A stretch of 64,000 nt of DNA, taken from NCBI GenBank assembly GCA_023614405.1, contig CM042697.1, forward strand, positions 161,548,149 to 161,612,148. The letters are read 5' to 3'. The stretch comes from Avena insularis (lineage: Eukaryota; Streptophyta; Magnoliopsida; Poales; Poaceae). Below the pieces are notes generated by a model that was not told where the DNA came from, searched no databases, and worked only from the letters and a program-made list of their open reading frames with translations. A program made the translations under genes and the position numbers. Positions 10,624 to 22,205 of the stretch are shown piece after piece. How positions within the stretch are numbered: position 1 is the first letter of the stretch; every line of letters begins with the position of its first letter.

Positions 10624-13600
10624 CCAACCTTGTTTTCTACTAGCTAAGCTAAGCATGATAGTAGTAGGAATCTTAACTTAGGAAATTCTACTAAGGTTTC
10701 ATCTACTAGGATTTCCCATGGCATAGTTTATACTTAGCAAAAATTCCATGCAAGTCCTACTTAGAAATATCACTAATGCATAGTGAAAATAATGGGACAA
10801 AAGTATGAAGCATCACTTGCCTTTTTGGTAGAGAATATAAGTTCACTCCTTCTCTTTGCAATGATCACACTCTTCAACTCACTACAATTCAATCAAGCAA
10901 GGCACAATTTCAATCTACCATTCAAGCAAGCATCACATAAAATAATAGAATTAAAGTAATGCATGCAAGCATTCTAAGGATTGTTATATTTGGAAAAGTG
11001 GTTTCTAGCATGTTATAAACATTCTAAAACACCTATTGGTCATTTTATATAAGTGGCAAAATCATTTGCAAAAGATTTTACTTATAAACCATTTTTAAAC
11101 CAAATCAATATTTTATGTGGTTGAAAATGCCTTTAGCAAAGTAATAATCTTTATAGGGTTCACCAAATACATTTTTAATTCTAAAACTTGGTGTTTGGGA
11201 TCAGAGAGTTTATTCCAAAACATTTCCCAAAGATTTTCTTCCAAAAAGTATTTTTAATAAATAAACATTATCTTCATTTGACTAGAAATGCTTTTATTCA
11301 AAGATTTATTCTTTTGCTTCACCAAATATATTTTTGAAACCACAAATTGATTTCTATGGTCACAATGTTCAAAACAAACCATTTGCCAAAGATTATATCA
11401 CCAAAATAATTTTATAAAGAATTTTATATTCAAAACATGCCTACACAAGTTTCTGTAAAATCAACCCTTTTAATAGAAGCAATTTACTAAACAAAGTGCA
11501 TGTTTGGATAGGATTTGTCTTGCTGATTCCATTGATATAAAGTTTGCAAAATTTGGACGTGTGGTTTGAAAGTTATGAATTTCACAAAACCAAACAACTA
11601 ATAGATAAGTTTCTGTTTTAAAAACAAACTCCAGGCCACGTGTCTGATTCTTATTGGGCGATAATGGTTCGTGCGGATCGACCTATCTGGTGCGTTGGAT
11701 CTAAGTTTAATCGCGCAGCTCAGGTTCACCCATACCCTTTCGAGTTAATTCTAATCACACGCGTCTGATTCAGATCCAACGGTTCTCACGCTTCGACCAA
11801 AAAGCAGCGGCATTGTCGGCGGCGTCTGGTGGCGGCATGATCTGCCTACGGTGAAACGGCAAGAACAGGAAGCGAGAGGAGTAAGGGGGATGCTCACCAG
11901 AATCGCCACGACGTACTGATGCTCAACGTGGTTATCACAGGACAGGGGGCGCACAGAGGTGACGGTGATTGCTCGCCGGAGAGATGCCTGGCGACGGGTG
12001 CTCTCGGATGCTGACGAAGGCGATGCTACCGGTCACGCCAGAGAGAAAGGAATGTGTGGTTAGACGCGCAAGGTTGCGGTGAGTGCTTGTATGCGAAAAA
12101 GGGGAAGAGTGGCGGTCAGACACTACCTGGAGGAGCTCGTCGGAGAAGATGACGGCGCGCTTGGTTCTTTGTCGTTGCTTGTGGGTCAAGCGCGGGCAAG
12201 TCGAGGCCACTAGGAGATGCGCAGGAGTCTGGGGATCGTGTTCGTGTGGTCGAGGAGGCGAGGGGCGACGGAGACTGGCCGAAATCATCGTCGGAGATTG
12301 TCGGAGGCAGCGAAGTTTCGAAGTAAAATCAAGGCGGCCTGGGGGCGTAGAGGATCTGGCGAGTTAGGGGAAAGAGAGAGGGGCGCAGGCGCTTAATAGA
12401 GCGTGGTCATAGGGGGTAATGGATGCGTCAAAGCCGCGAATTTACTCGGGCTTTAATCGGATGAAACGGCCGGCGAGGGGGAGCGAGGTCAGTGGCGGGT
12501 GAGGATGACGCTGAGGTGGCAGTGGGGTGTTGTTGTCAGTGCGAGAGAGTGAGAGGGGATGGGGTCCAGCGGTCAGCGTCTTCGCGGGTTTGTTTGCGAG
12601 TAGAAGAAAACGGTTCGGGGGAAAGAGGAGTGGGCTGGACTGGCTAGTTGGGCCGATGCAGTTGGGTGGTGAGTCCTTTATTTTTTTCCTGTTCCTGTTT
12701 CTTTTTCTTTTTCCCATTTGATTTTTCTGTTTTGATTTTGTTTAATCAATTCAAACAACGTTTGAATTTCAAATTTCCACAAAACTTTGTGTGGATTCAA
12801 ACACTGATTAATAATGTATTCTGAAGTCAAATTTAGATTAATATATTTATTCTTTTTAGGGTCTTTTAATTATTTAAAATAAAGCCCTTGCTTTAAATTC
12901 AATTAATATCAAATATATTTTTAGTCCTTATTTGATTTAAAATTTTACAAAACCTTTTTCAGTAAGTTTTATTCATTTATTAGGGTATCAAATAATTCAC
13001 TTTGAATTATTTGGAATATTTTAAATATGATTCATTAATCATTTAAATTAGATATTTGCCTTAATTCCAATGAAATTAAATATAGTTTTAATTCCATAAA
13101 TTTTATTTGGAAGATTTCTTTGATCTTATTTAAGTTAATTAAATAACTTTTATTCCACTTGGGTAAATTCTAAATATTATTTTCTCATGATTTAATTAAT
13201 CATTTCTAATAGGGATTTTTGTCTTTATTCAAATGGAAATAGAATTTGGTTAATTCCATTTTATTTAATTTGGAAATTATTTATCCATTATTTTATTTGG
13301 ATTTGGATTATATTTATTCCCTTTGCTTATGGATTAGGCCAAGATTTAATTTGGCCTTTAAATATTCCTCATTTAATATTTCTATCTTTATCTTATAAAA
13401 TCCATATCTTTTTATTTAAGGATCCCAACTTGGTGATTCCAATTGGTAAAATCTTGTTTAATATTTGTTTATTATTTTAAATATCTTTAGGATTATTTGC
13501 TCACCATTTGGTATGGATTTTTAGATAGGTGCTTTATTAGCTTTGGAAATTCAATTTCCTTATCTTATTAAATTCATAAGATTTTATCTATGGCTCCAAT

Positions 13601-13979
13601 TTAAGTGAAATCAATTTCTATGGTTTTATATTATTTCTATTTGTCATTCTTGATCATTTATAAATGTTTATTGAATTTTTTTTATATGGATCAAATCCAT
13701 AGGCTTGGAGATAACTTGGAAATGATTTTATTCTATTAGGGTTTAGGATTTTGGTTTAACTTTTCCAAGTGTTTAAATTTCAAGATACATTCATTGAGGA
13801 ATGCATTTCACTTGATTTGGATTTTGTTGGATTCAAACTTTAATTAAAGTTTGTTCAAGATGGGATTTTAAGTTTATTTTTAGAAACAAAAGTTTCTTTT
13901 CACCCTAATTTTCAACAATTATTTATTTTGTTTATTTATTTTTCACATTACAAGATTTGGAAAATCTTGGGATGTGACA
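10624..13979 (-). mobile_element. E2 left LTR, proximal part
   Basis: This is the continuation of the E2 LTR after the E1 insertion. It matches the right LTR from about 22624 to 25964. On the minus strand the LTR starts TGTCACATCCC at 13979. A GC- and CpG-rich core lies at about 11640-12660, flanked by long AT-rich arms as in E1. Frames in the core (for example near 11935-12370) have no recognised domain and are not kept at equal length in the sister LTR. Confidence 0.88.
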
Positions 13980-13981
13980 GG

Positions 13982-13997
13982 CTACCACCCTTAAAAT
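13982..13997 (-). promoter_or_regulatory. E2 polypurine tract
   Basis: Read on the minus strand this is ATTTTAAGGGTGGTAG, two bases before the LTR start at 13979. It matches the E1 tract. Confidence 0.85.
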
Positions 13998-14059
13998 AAA
14001 TCTCGTCCCAAGATTTGGGAAGGATAGGGGTTACAAGTTGGCTCAAAGCATCTAGGGTC

Positions 14060-14075
14060 CTACCACCCTTAAAAA
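14060..14075 (-). promoter_or_regulatory. E2 upstream duplicate polypurine tract
   Basis: Read on the minus strand this is TTTTTAAGGGTGGTAG. It lies 78 bp from the proximal tract, the same spacing as in E1 and E4. Confidence 0.55.
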
Positions 14076-14088
14076 TTTTCCAACTAGA

Positions 14089-15066
14089 TTACTTCTTGGC
14101 TTGCTTGGGATCTTGTTGGAATTTCTCTGGACACTTGTCTGCATAATGGCCTAGCTCTTTGCATTTGAAACACATCACTTGGCTATTATCCTTCTTCTTC
14201 TTTGGTATCAATTCCTCTTGTTTATTTCCTTGGTTCTTCTTCTTTTCTAGGCAATCACTGGCATAGTGTCCCATTTATTTGCAATTGTAACATTGCAATT
14301 GGCTTATGTCCTTCTTATTTTTGGGTCTCTCCAAAGCTAGGAGTTATTCTAGTTCATGCTCTTCATAATTCACCACAAAGGTGGGAAATCTTTCTCTCTT
14401 CTTGGGGCAATTACTAGATATATGACCTTCTTCTCCACAAGAGTAGCAACACTTTATGGTCACTTTAGGTTTGGCCTTATGATGCATAGTTTTGACTTTG
14501 CCTTCATCCTTCTTGGTAGAAGTTGTTCCTTCATGAGGGTTTACAAACTGTTGATGCACTCCACCTTGTTTCCTTTGTTGAACTATGGAATATATGGGGC
14601 ATTGGATACGAACATGATCATTTCCTTCACATAGGAAACAGGTAGCTTGAGATGTGGGGCATTGATTTGTTGGATGTTTCTCTTCACAATTGGGGCATTG
14701 ATCTTCATGCTCTTTGGAAGTGTGATCCTTGTCTCCACAAATATTGCAAGCTTGGGTTCCTTCTAAAATATCATCCTTGACATCCTTGTTGTCACAAAAT
14801 CCTTGGGAAGAGTTGCCTCCCATGTTGATCATTTGATCTGTCACCTTATGCAATAATTGGGTTTGGGTTTCCAAAAACCTTTGCATGGTTGGATCTAACT
14901 CACTGGTGTTGGCTAAAAACTGAGTTGTCACTTGGTTCAACTGGGTTTGGGTTACTATGAGTTCTCTCATGTTGATCTCTTGGTTGTTGTTGTTGTCACC
15001 ATCCTTGATGTTGGAGTTTCTTGGAGTAGTCATCTGTTTGGGTTGGATTGGGAGTAGAATAGGCAA
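14089..15066 (-). pseudogene. E2 gag-like zinc-knuckle-array protein, broken near its end
   Basis: The main frame (15066-14344, 240 residues) has a hydrophilic N-terminus with an Asn run and a Gln/Thr-rich probable helix (residues 28-82) like the N-terminus of chromovirus Gag. There is no capsid core with the WWDNF-type motif. From residue 107 it carries a series of Cys/His knuckles: irregular ones at 107-124 and 124-136, and canonical CCHC at 143-156 (CFLCEGNDHVRIQC) and 207-220 (CYSCGEEGHISSNC). After a stop, the same region continues with a fifth knuckle interrupted by a stop codon and a sixth, CFKCKELGHYADKC, in the frame ending at 14089. The fifth is nearly the E1 Gag knuckle. An RNA-binding, packaging-type role is inferred. 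Similar multi-knuckle proteins occur in grass retroelements as I recall, but I could not search. Confidence 0.78.
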
Positions 15067-15340
15067 GATATTTCTAAGGAAATAGTTCTAATCACACATA
15101 TCACAATTCACACAAGCAATGTGCAAGCAATCACAAACAAGCATTCCACTCAAACAACAAAGTTCAAGCACATTTTTCGGCAATAAAAATATTTTTGTTA
15201 CACCACATAAGTTGGTGTGTTTTGATTTAATCTAAATATGGTGGTCCAACTATATGGTTCACTTGATATCATTCCTTCCTTCTTAGTTGTTTCTTCATGA
15301 ACAAGATCCTTGTATCCTTGGAGAATTCCTTGCATCTTGG

Positions 15341-15580
15341 TCACAAAACTTCAAAGTGATGATAGTTCCTTCTAAGTTGTGTTTCCTTAGTCTTCAATTC
15401 ATGAGTAACATTTCTTGTCTCATTTGTAGTCCTTAGTGATATCCAAGTTGAAGTCCTTGTTGAGAATAAGGTTGAAATCACTTGAGTTGGTGAAGTCCTT
15501 TGCTCATGTTGAAGTCTTTGCTCATGGTTGAGGCTTTGTCCATCAAGTTTGGAAAGGGAGAGATGTAGAATCAAAACCAA
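15341..15580 (-). other. E2 leader region with degenerate small ORF
   Basis: This segment between the primer site and the gag-like gene is homologous to the E1 leader at about 5020-5210. An MDKA-starting frame is recognisable but soon stops. An overlapping 79-residue frame exists but shares no protein similarity with the E1 frame, so I treat it as non-coding leader. Confidence 0.35.
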
Positions 15581-15699
15581 AAAGGTTGAGGAAAGAGTTT
15601 ACAAGATTGTTTGCAAATATGTTTTGGAACAAATTCAACTCCTATTTTTCTAAGGGGTTTTGTCCAATCCTAGGTTTACAATCCTACAGGCAACACAAT

Positions 15700-15711
15700 G
15701 CTCTGATACCA
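15700..15711 (-). promoter_or_regulatory. E2 primer-binding site (initiator tRNA-Met type)
   Basis: On the minus strand this reads TGGTATCAGAGC, two bases after the end of the 5' (right) LTR at 15714. Confidence 0.92.
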
Positions 15712-16332
15712 TCTGTAAGGTTCCCAACCTTTAATAAGGTAGAGATCCCTGTGTTTACAATGCTAGTCCCTGGATCAATAGCTAGAATCCACAGTTAAGA
15801 TGTAATATCAAGAAACAAAGGTCATAATACAACTTTATAACCAGGAATAAAATAATTTATTACATCTTACAAAGCTCATTTGGCTATCTCATTACAATGC
15901 AGCAGAATATAACAATAGCATGGGGTCCTTCATCTTCAAAGTGCCACATGCAAACATGTTGGTTGTAGACTTGTAATCCTATTTCAACATACTTCACTAA
16001 TATCAAACAAACCTGCAACATAACAAGTTACAACCACAAGGGTCAATACATTTGAATTGTATTGGCAAGTGATACTATGGTAGTATAGTGGAGTCTATCA
16101 TCTATATGCATTTGGCTAAGTGGAGCTTAGGCTTGCTTTGCCCAAAATAGTTTTTCCTTATCATTTGAAAACACTAAGTTTTTGCTTGATAAAATCACCC
16201 AAGGCATCTCCCAATAGAAATTGGTGATCCTTCAACCCTTGTTTAACCACAAGTTTTTAACTTAGAAATTGGGATGAGGAGATTCTTGATAGCTTCCATG
16301 TCTTGATGCTCAAATTGTCCTTTACCAAGGAC

Positions 16333-16337
16333 ATGGC
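16333..16337. repeat. Target-site duplication of the nested Copia, left copy (ATGGC)
   Basis: The five bases before the Copia end are repeated at 22201-22205. Removing the element and one copy restores the E2 LTR sequence seen near 490-510, apart from one base. Confidence 0.92.
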
Positions 16338-17988
16338 TGTAGGGTTCGCAGCATAGAAAACAAAAAATTTCCTACAATGGGAACTATGTACCAAGATCTA
16401 TCTACTAGATACAAACAACGGGTGGATGTATATCCATAGAGAACATACCCTTGAAGACCGACAAAGCTTAACAAGTTCAACTCGTGGTTGATGTAGACGA
16501 TCTCTTGCCGATATCAAGATCGAGAGGAAGTCCTAGCGCCACAAAGCAGCAGCGCATCCGTGCTCGCACACACGTACAAGACACCGGGCAACCTCGGCCT
16601 CCTCGCTCCAGCGATGCAGCGGAAGCACAACCCTTTCTTGCCGAATAGCCACCGGTAACATGTATCTCGCTAGTCCGAGACCATGGGGGATAAATTCTAG
16701 AGGGGGAGAGAGATCCTTCATGAGGAGGTGTGAGAGACAAGTGAGAGGAGGGGCTACTTTTATAGGAGGAGGGGGGCACCCAAGGGGTGGCCGCCGACCA
16801 TGGGGGTTGCCCCCTCCCCTCCTTCATTCATGTGGGTGGACACTCCACTCACAAAATGGCCCTTCAATTTTCTCCACTCAAAAATCCACTCAAATTCCCA
16901 TTAAATTTCCACCAAATTTAATGCAAACTCTCATTAAATAAAACTCTTTTATTTTATTCAGAATTTTGTCAATTACTTTAATGACAAACATTCACAAATA
17001 ACCCCTTGCTAGAATTCCATTTCACATGCATAACCACTTTATGCAATTTCACCCGAAAACCTTTGTTTGGTATCTAGTGAAATAAATTCCTGCGCTTGTT
17101 TATTCTTTAGGCATGAAACATTTGCTCCAACTGGATGCCGGTTCCTTAAGTGTGTCACCCTACGGTTCATGAATAATGCGGACATGATCGAGACCCTTCT
17201 CCATCAATAATCGAGCGGGACACGGAGATCCATCTTGACTCCACACATTCAACGATGACTTTTCCTGTGATCGTCGGAACATTTTACGCTTGTATCTTAA
17301 TCCCTTTGTTTCACGATATATTACATGTCCGAGATTCGATCATCGGTATCTCCATACCTAGTTTTATCTCGTTACTGACATGCACTCTTTTCTTGTTCCC
17401 GTGATATAACATTCTAGTGATCAAAACACTTGCTTGCAAGCTAAGCAATGTGATATCACCGAGAGGGCCCAGAGCATATCTATCCGTCATCGGGATGAAC
17501 AAATTCCACTCTTGATCCATGATTCTCAACATAACACTTTAGTAGCTTTGAAGCCATCTTTATAATCACCCAATTACGGAGTGACGTTTGATGTCAACAA
17601 GAAACTCTTCCAGTGTTAGTGATTGGCATGATCTCAGGGTCTAAGGATTAGGATTACTTCGTAGTTTGTTTATAGCAATATAAACTCAATGACTTTGATC
17701 GTAATGCTATACTTCGGATGAATGTTCATCACACCATTACACTAATGTTGTGATCTCGTTATTAACAACATCCAATGTCTATGATCAGGAAACTATGATC
17801 ATCTTGTTAATCAACGAACTAGTTTATGAGAGAGGCATAACTAGGAACTTTCTGTTTGTTTATTAAACACACATGTATTAACATTTCCGTATTAATACAA
17901 TTATAGCATGCAAAATAAACATCTATCATATACTTGGAATACACATAATAAACATTTTATTATTGCCTCTCAGGGCATATTCCCTTCA
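16338..17988 (-). repeat. Nested Copia 3' LTR (complete)
   Basis: This LTR is 1651 bp, reading on the minus strand from TGAAGGGAATATGCC to AACCCTACA. A TATA-like TATAAAAG lies at 16757-16764. The adjoining interior (17989-18000) carries a purine-rich AAGTGGGAGAC-type tract, the expected polypurine primer. Confidence 0.9.
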
Positions 17989-18020
17989 GTCTCCCACTTG
18001 CACTAGAGACAATAATCTAG

Positions 18021-19798
18021 TTACATTGTGATGTATCTAACACCCATGGAATTCTGGTGTAGATCATGTTTTGCTCTAGGGAGAGTTTTAGTCAACGGAT
18101 CTGCTACATTGAGATCCGTATGTACTTTACAAATCTTTATATCTCCATCCTTGACATGCTCGCGGATGGAGTGAAACCGACGCTTAATATGCTCGGAATG
18201 CTTGTGAGACCTTGGCTTTTTGGCATTGGCAATGGCACCATTGTTGTCACAATAGATCACCATTGGGTCCAACGCGTTTGCAACCACACCTAGTTCGGAT
18301 ATGAACTCCTTCATCCAAACTGCTTCCTGAGCCACTTCTGAAGCAGCAACATATTCGGCCTCCGTTGTTGATCCCGCCACCACAGGTTGTTTGGATCTCC
18401 TCCAACTAACCGCTCCGCCATTCATGAGAAATACGTATCCGGATTGAGACTTAGAGTCATCCGGATCGGTGTCAAAGCTAGCGTCGACATAACAATTAGC
18501 GACGAGCTCTTATTCACCTCCGTATACAAGAAACATATCCTTAGTTCTTCGTAAGTAGTTAAGGATATTCTTGACGGCTTTCCATTGTTCTGAACCTGGA
18601 TACGATTGGTACCTACTAGTCAAACTAATAGTATGTGCCACATCCGGTCTTGTACATAGCATGGCATACATTATAGAGCCTATGGCTGAAGCATAGGGGA
18701 CCTTGTCCATTATCTCTCTTTCTTCCGCCGTAGCCGGACTTTGAGTCTTACTCAATGTCGTGCCTTGTGTCATAGGTAAGAACCCCTTCTTACTATCTTC
18801 CATTTTAAACTTCTTTAAAATCTTATCAAGGTATGTACTTTGCGATAGCCCTATTAGGCGCCTAGATCTATATCTATAGATCTTTATGCCTAATATGTAT
18901 GACGCTTCACCTAGGTCCTTCATTGAAAATTTGCTGTTTAGATAACTTTTAACACTGTTTAAAAGATCTATATCATTTCCGATCAATAATATGTCATCCA
19001 CATATAATATCAGAAATGCCACATTGCTCCCACTCACTTTCTTGTAAATACAAGCTTCTCCATAAGTTTGGACAAATCCAAACTCTTTGATCACCTCATC
19101 AAAGCAGAGATTCCAACTTCGCGATGCTTGCTTCAATCCATAGATGGATCGCTGAAGCTTGCACACCTTGTTAGCATCCTTAGGATCGACAAAACCCTTT
19201 GGTTGTATCATATACAACTCTTCTTCAATATTACCATTGAGAAACGCGGTTTTGACATCCATTTGCCATATCTCATAATCGAAATATGCAGCAATTGCTA
19301 ACATAATCCTAACTGACTTTAGCATCGCTACGGGAGAGAATGTCTCATTGTAGTCAACTCCTTGAATTTGTCGAAACCCCTTGGCGACAAGTCGAGCTTT
19401 ATAGACGGTTATATTACCATTAGCATCAGTTTCCTTTTGGAAATCCATTTGTTCTTCACGGCCTTTCGGTCGTGAGGTAAGTCCACCAAGTTCCAAACTT
19501 GATTTTCATACATGGATTCCATCTCGGATTTCATGGCTTCTAACCATTTGTTGGATTCCGGGCTCATCATCGCTTCTTCATATGTCGCAGGGTCATCATT
19601 TTCATTAACCATGAAATTTATGACAGGATTTCCGTCTGTTTCGGAGCTGCACGCATCTGCTAGACCTGCGAGGTTCGGTAGTACTCTCTTTCGGAGTTTC
19701 ATGATCATTATCATTAGTTCCCTCTTCAACAGGTGAAGCCAACTCCGGAACAACTTCCGGCGCTGCGCTACTCGCCATACTTTGAAGAGAAGGTTCAA
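18021..19798 (-). pseudogene. pol: Copia pol, reverse transcriptase and RNase H region
   Basis: The RT region copies element RNA into DNA and the RNase H removes the RNA. The frame 19496-18510 shows RT motifs ARLVAKGF, QMDVKTAFLNG and an intact catalytic YVDD (residues 165-168, near 19004-18993). A single TAA at 18512-18510 separates it from the in-frame RNase H part (18425-18021) with TTEAEYVAAS and the CDNNGAIANAKKP motif. Upstream, the frame 19798-19409 carries the RT N-terminal approach (EAMKSEMESMYENQVWNLV), joined by a frameshift near 19440. Apart from that stop and the shift, this is the best-preserved pol in the window. Confidence 0.9.
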
Positions 19799-21009
19799 TA
19801 ACCTCTTCGAGTTCTACCTTCCGACTACTCACACCTTTCGCGAGAAACTCTTCCTCTAGAAAGGATCCATTCTTGGCAACAAAAACCTTGCCCTCGGATC
19901 TGTGATAGAAGGAATACCCAATAGTTTCCTTAGGGTAACCTATGAAGACGCATTTTTCCGCTTTGGGTTCGAGTTTATCCGGTTGAAGTTTCTTCACATA
20001 AACATCGCATCCCCAAACTTTAAGAAATGACATCTTAGGTTTGTTTCCAAACCACAATTCATACGGTGTCTTCTCAACGGATTTAGATGGTGCCCAATTT
20101 AAAGTGAATGCAGCAGTTTCTAGTGCATAGCCCCAAAATGATAACGGCAAGTCCGTCAGAGACATCATAGATCGAACCATATCTAATAAAGTACGATTCT
20201 GACGTTGACACACCATTTCATTGTGGTGTTAAAGGTGTGAGTTGTGAAACAATTCCACACTCTTTCATGTGAGTGATAAACTCGTAACTTATATACTCAC
20301 CTCCACGGTTGGACCGTAGAAATTTGATCTTTCTATTACGATGATTTTCCACTTCATTCTGAAATTCCTTGAACCTTTCAAAGGTTTCAGACTTGTGTTT
20401 CATCAAGTAGATATAACCGTATCTACTCAAATCATCCGTGAAAGTAACAAAATAACGATATCCACCTCGTGACACACTCATTGGACCACATACATCAGAA
20501 TGTATGATTTCCAATAAATCTGTCGCCCGTTCCATTGAACCGGAAAACGGCGTTCTAGTCATCTTGCCCATAAGGCATGGCTCACATGTATCAAATGATT
20601 CATAATCAAGTGATTCCAAAAGTCCATCCGAATGGAGCTTCTTCATGCGTTTAACGCCAATATGACCTAGACGGCAGTGCCACATATATGCGGATATATC
20701 ATCATTAAGTTTAATCCTTTTAGCATCAACATTATGAATATGTGTAACATTATTATCGAGATCCAAAAGAAATAAACCATTCATCATCGGTGCATGACCA
20801 TAAAAGATTTCATTCATATAAATGGAACAACCATTGTTCTCGGATTTAAATGAATAACCACTTCGCATCAAACACGATCCAGATACAATGTTCATGCTCA
20901 GTGCAGGCACCAGATAACAATTATTAAAGTTTATTACTAATCCCGACGGCAAGTGGAGAGGCAGCGTTGTGACAACGATCACATCAACGCTTGATCCATT
21001 GCCGGCCAT
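19605..21009 (-). pseudogene. pol: Copia gag-pre-integrase and integrase region
   Basis: The frame 21009-20218 (263 residues) begins at the deletion junction, with its Met supplied by LTR sequence. It then shows the protease tail, the HHCC zinc finger (H111, H116, C142, C145) and the integrase core. The first catalytic Asp (HSDVCGP, residue 172) is present, but the second is Asn (RSNRGGEY, residue 234). At about 20215 a stop and frameshift fall at the segment that normally holds the catalytic Glu. The next frame (20216-19605) carries the integrase C-terminal part (TPYELWFGNKP, FIGYPKET). A further shift lies near 19680. Integrase is inactive here. Confidence 0.88.
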
Positions 21010-22200
21010 GGGGTTGCCCCCTCCCCTCCTTCATTCATGTGGGTGGACACTCCACTCACAAAATGGCCCTTCAATTTTCTCCACTCAAAAATCCACTCAA
21101 ATTCCCATTAAATTTCCACCAAATTTAATGCAAACTCTCATTAAATAAAACTCTTTTATCTTATTCAGAATTTTGTCAATTACTTTAATGACAAACATTC
21201 ACAAATAACCCCTTGCTAGAATTCCATTTCACATGCATAACCACTTTATGCAATTTCACCCGAAAACTTGTTTCGGTATCTAGTGAAATAAATTCCTGCG
21301 CTTGTTTATTCTTTCGGCATGAAACATTTGCTCCAACTGGATGCCAGTGCCCCTTAAGTGTGTCACCCTACGGTTCGCGAATAATGCGGACATGATCGAG
21401 ACCCTTCTCCGATCAATAATCAGTAGCGGGACCTGGAGATCCATACTGACTCCCACACATTCAACGATGACTTTTCCTGTGATCGTCGGAACCTTTTATG
21501 CTTGTATCTTAATCCCTTTGTTTCACGATATATTACATGTCCGAGATTCGATCATCGGTATCTCCATACCTAGTTTGATCTCGTTACTGACATGCACTCT
21601 TTTCTTGTTCCCGTGATATAACATTCTAGTGATCAAATCACTTGCTTGCAAGCTAACCAATGTGATATCACCGAGAGGGCCCAGAGCATATCTATCCGTC
21701 ATCGGGATGAACAAATTCCACTCTTGATCCATGATTCTCAACATAACACTTTAGTAGCTTTGAAGCCATCTTTATAATCACCCAGTTACGGAGTGACGTT
21801 TGATGTCAACAAGAAACTCTTCCGGTGTTAGTGATTGGCATGATCTCATGGTCTAAGGATTAGAATTACTTCGTAGTTTGTTTACAGCAATATAAACTCA
21901 ATGACTTTGATCGTAATGCTATACTTCGGATGAATGTTCATCACACCATTACACTAATGTTGTGATCTCGTTATTAACAACATCCAATGTCTATGATCAG
22001 GAAACTATGATCATCTTGTTAATCAACGAACTAGTTTATGAGAGAGGCATAACTAGGAACTTTCTGTTTGTTTATTAAACACACATGTATTAAAGTTTCC
22101 ATATTAATACAATTATAGCATGCAAAATAAACATCTATCATATACTTGGAATACACATAATAAACATTTTATTATTGCCTCTCAAGGCATATTCCCTTCA
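21008..22200 (-). repeat. Nested Copia 5' LTR, truncated
   Basis: This copy aligns with 16797-17988 over about 1193 bp and then joins directly to pol near 21004-21010. The missing part includes the TATA-like box, so transcription from this LTR is doubtful. Confidence 0.88.
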
Positions 22201-22205
22201 ATGGC
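22201..22205. repeat. Target-site duplication of the nested Copia, right copy (ATGGC)
   Basis: This is the right-hand copy of 16333-16337. E2 LTR sequence continues from 22206. Confidence 0.92.

Larger units (their letters stand above)
13980..15713 (-). mobile_element. E2 internal region (non-autonomous, zinc-knuckle gene only)
   Basis: The whole interior of E2 is about 1.73 kb and reads on the minus strand. It holds a primer site at 15700-15711, a leader homologous to that of E1, a gag-like gene rich in zinc knuckles, and two polypurine tracts. No pol domain is present. E2 as a whole spans from left of the window to 25964, with LTRs of about 4.4 kb. Confidence 0.88.
16338..22200 (-). mobile_element. 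Angela/BARE-like Copia element, internally deleted
   Basis: This reverse-strand Ty1/copia element has TG..CA ends (TGAAGGGAATATGCC start at 22200), a 5-bp TSD (ATGGC) and a pol order integrase, RT, RNase H, which is diagnostic of Copia. The left LTR is complete (16338-17988), but the right one (21008-22200) lacks its last 460 bp or so. The primer site, gag and most of protease are missing, removed with the LTR end by one deletion. The remaining pol has frameshifts and a stop, so the element cannot move alone. Confidence 0.93.

Noticed and set aside
18066..19736. Plus-strand frames of 74-77 residues within the Copia region
   Set aside because: They are antisense shadows of the RT and RNase H coding sequence.
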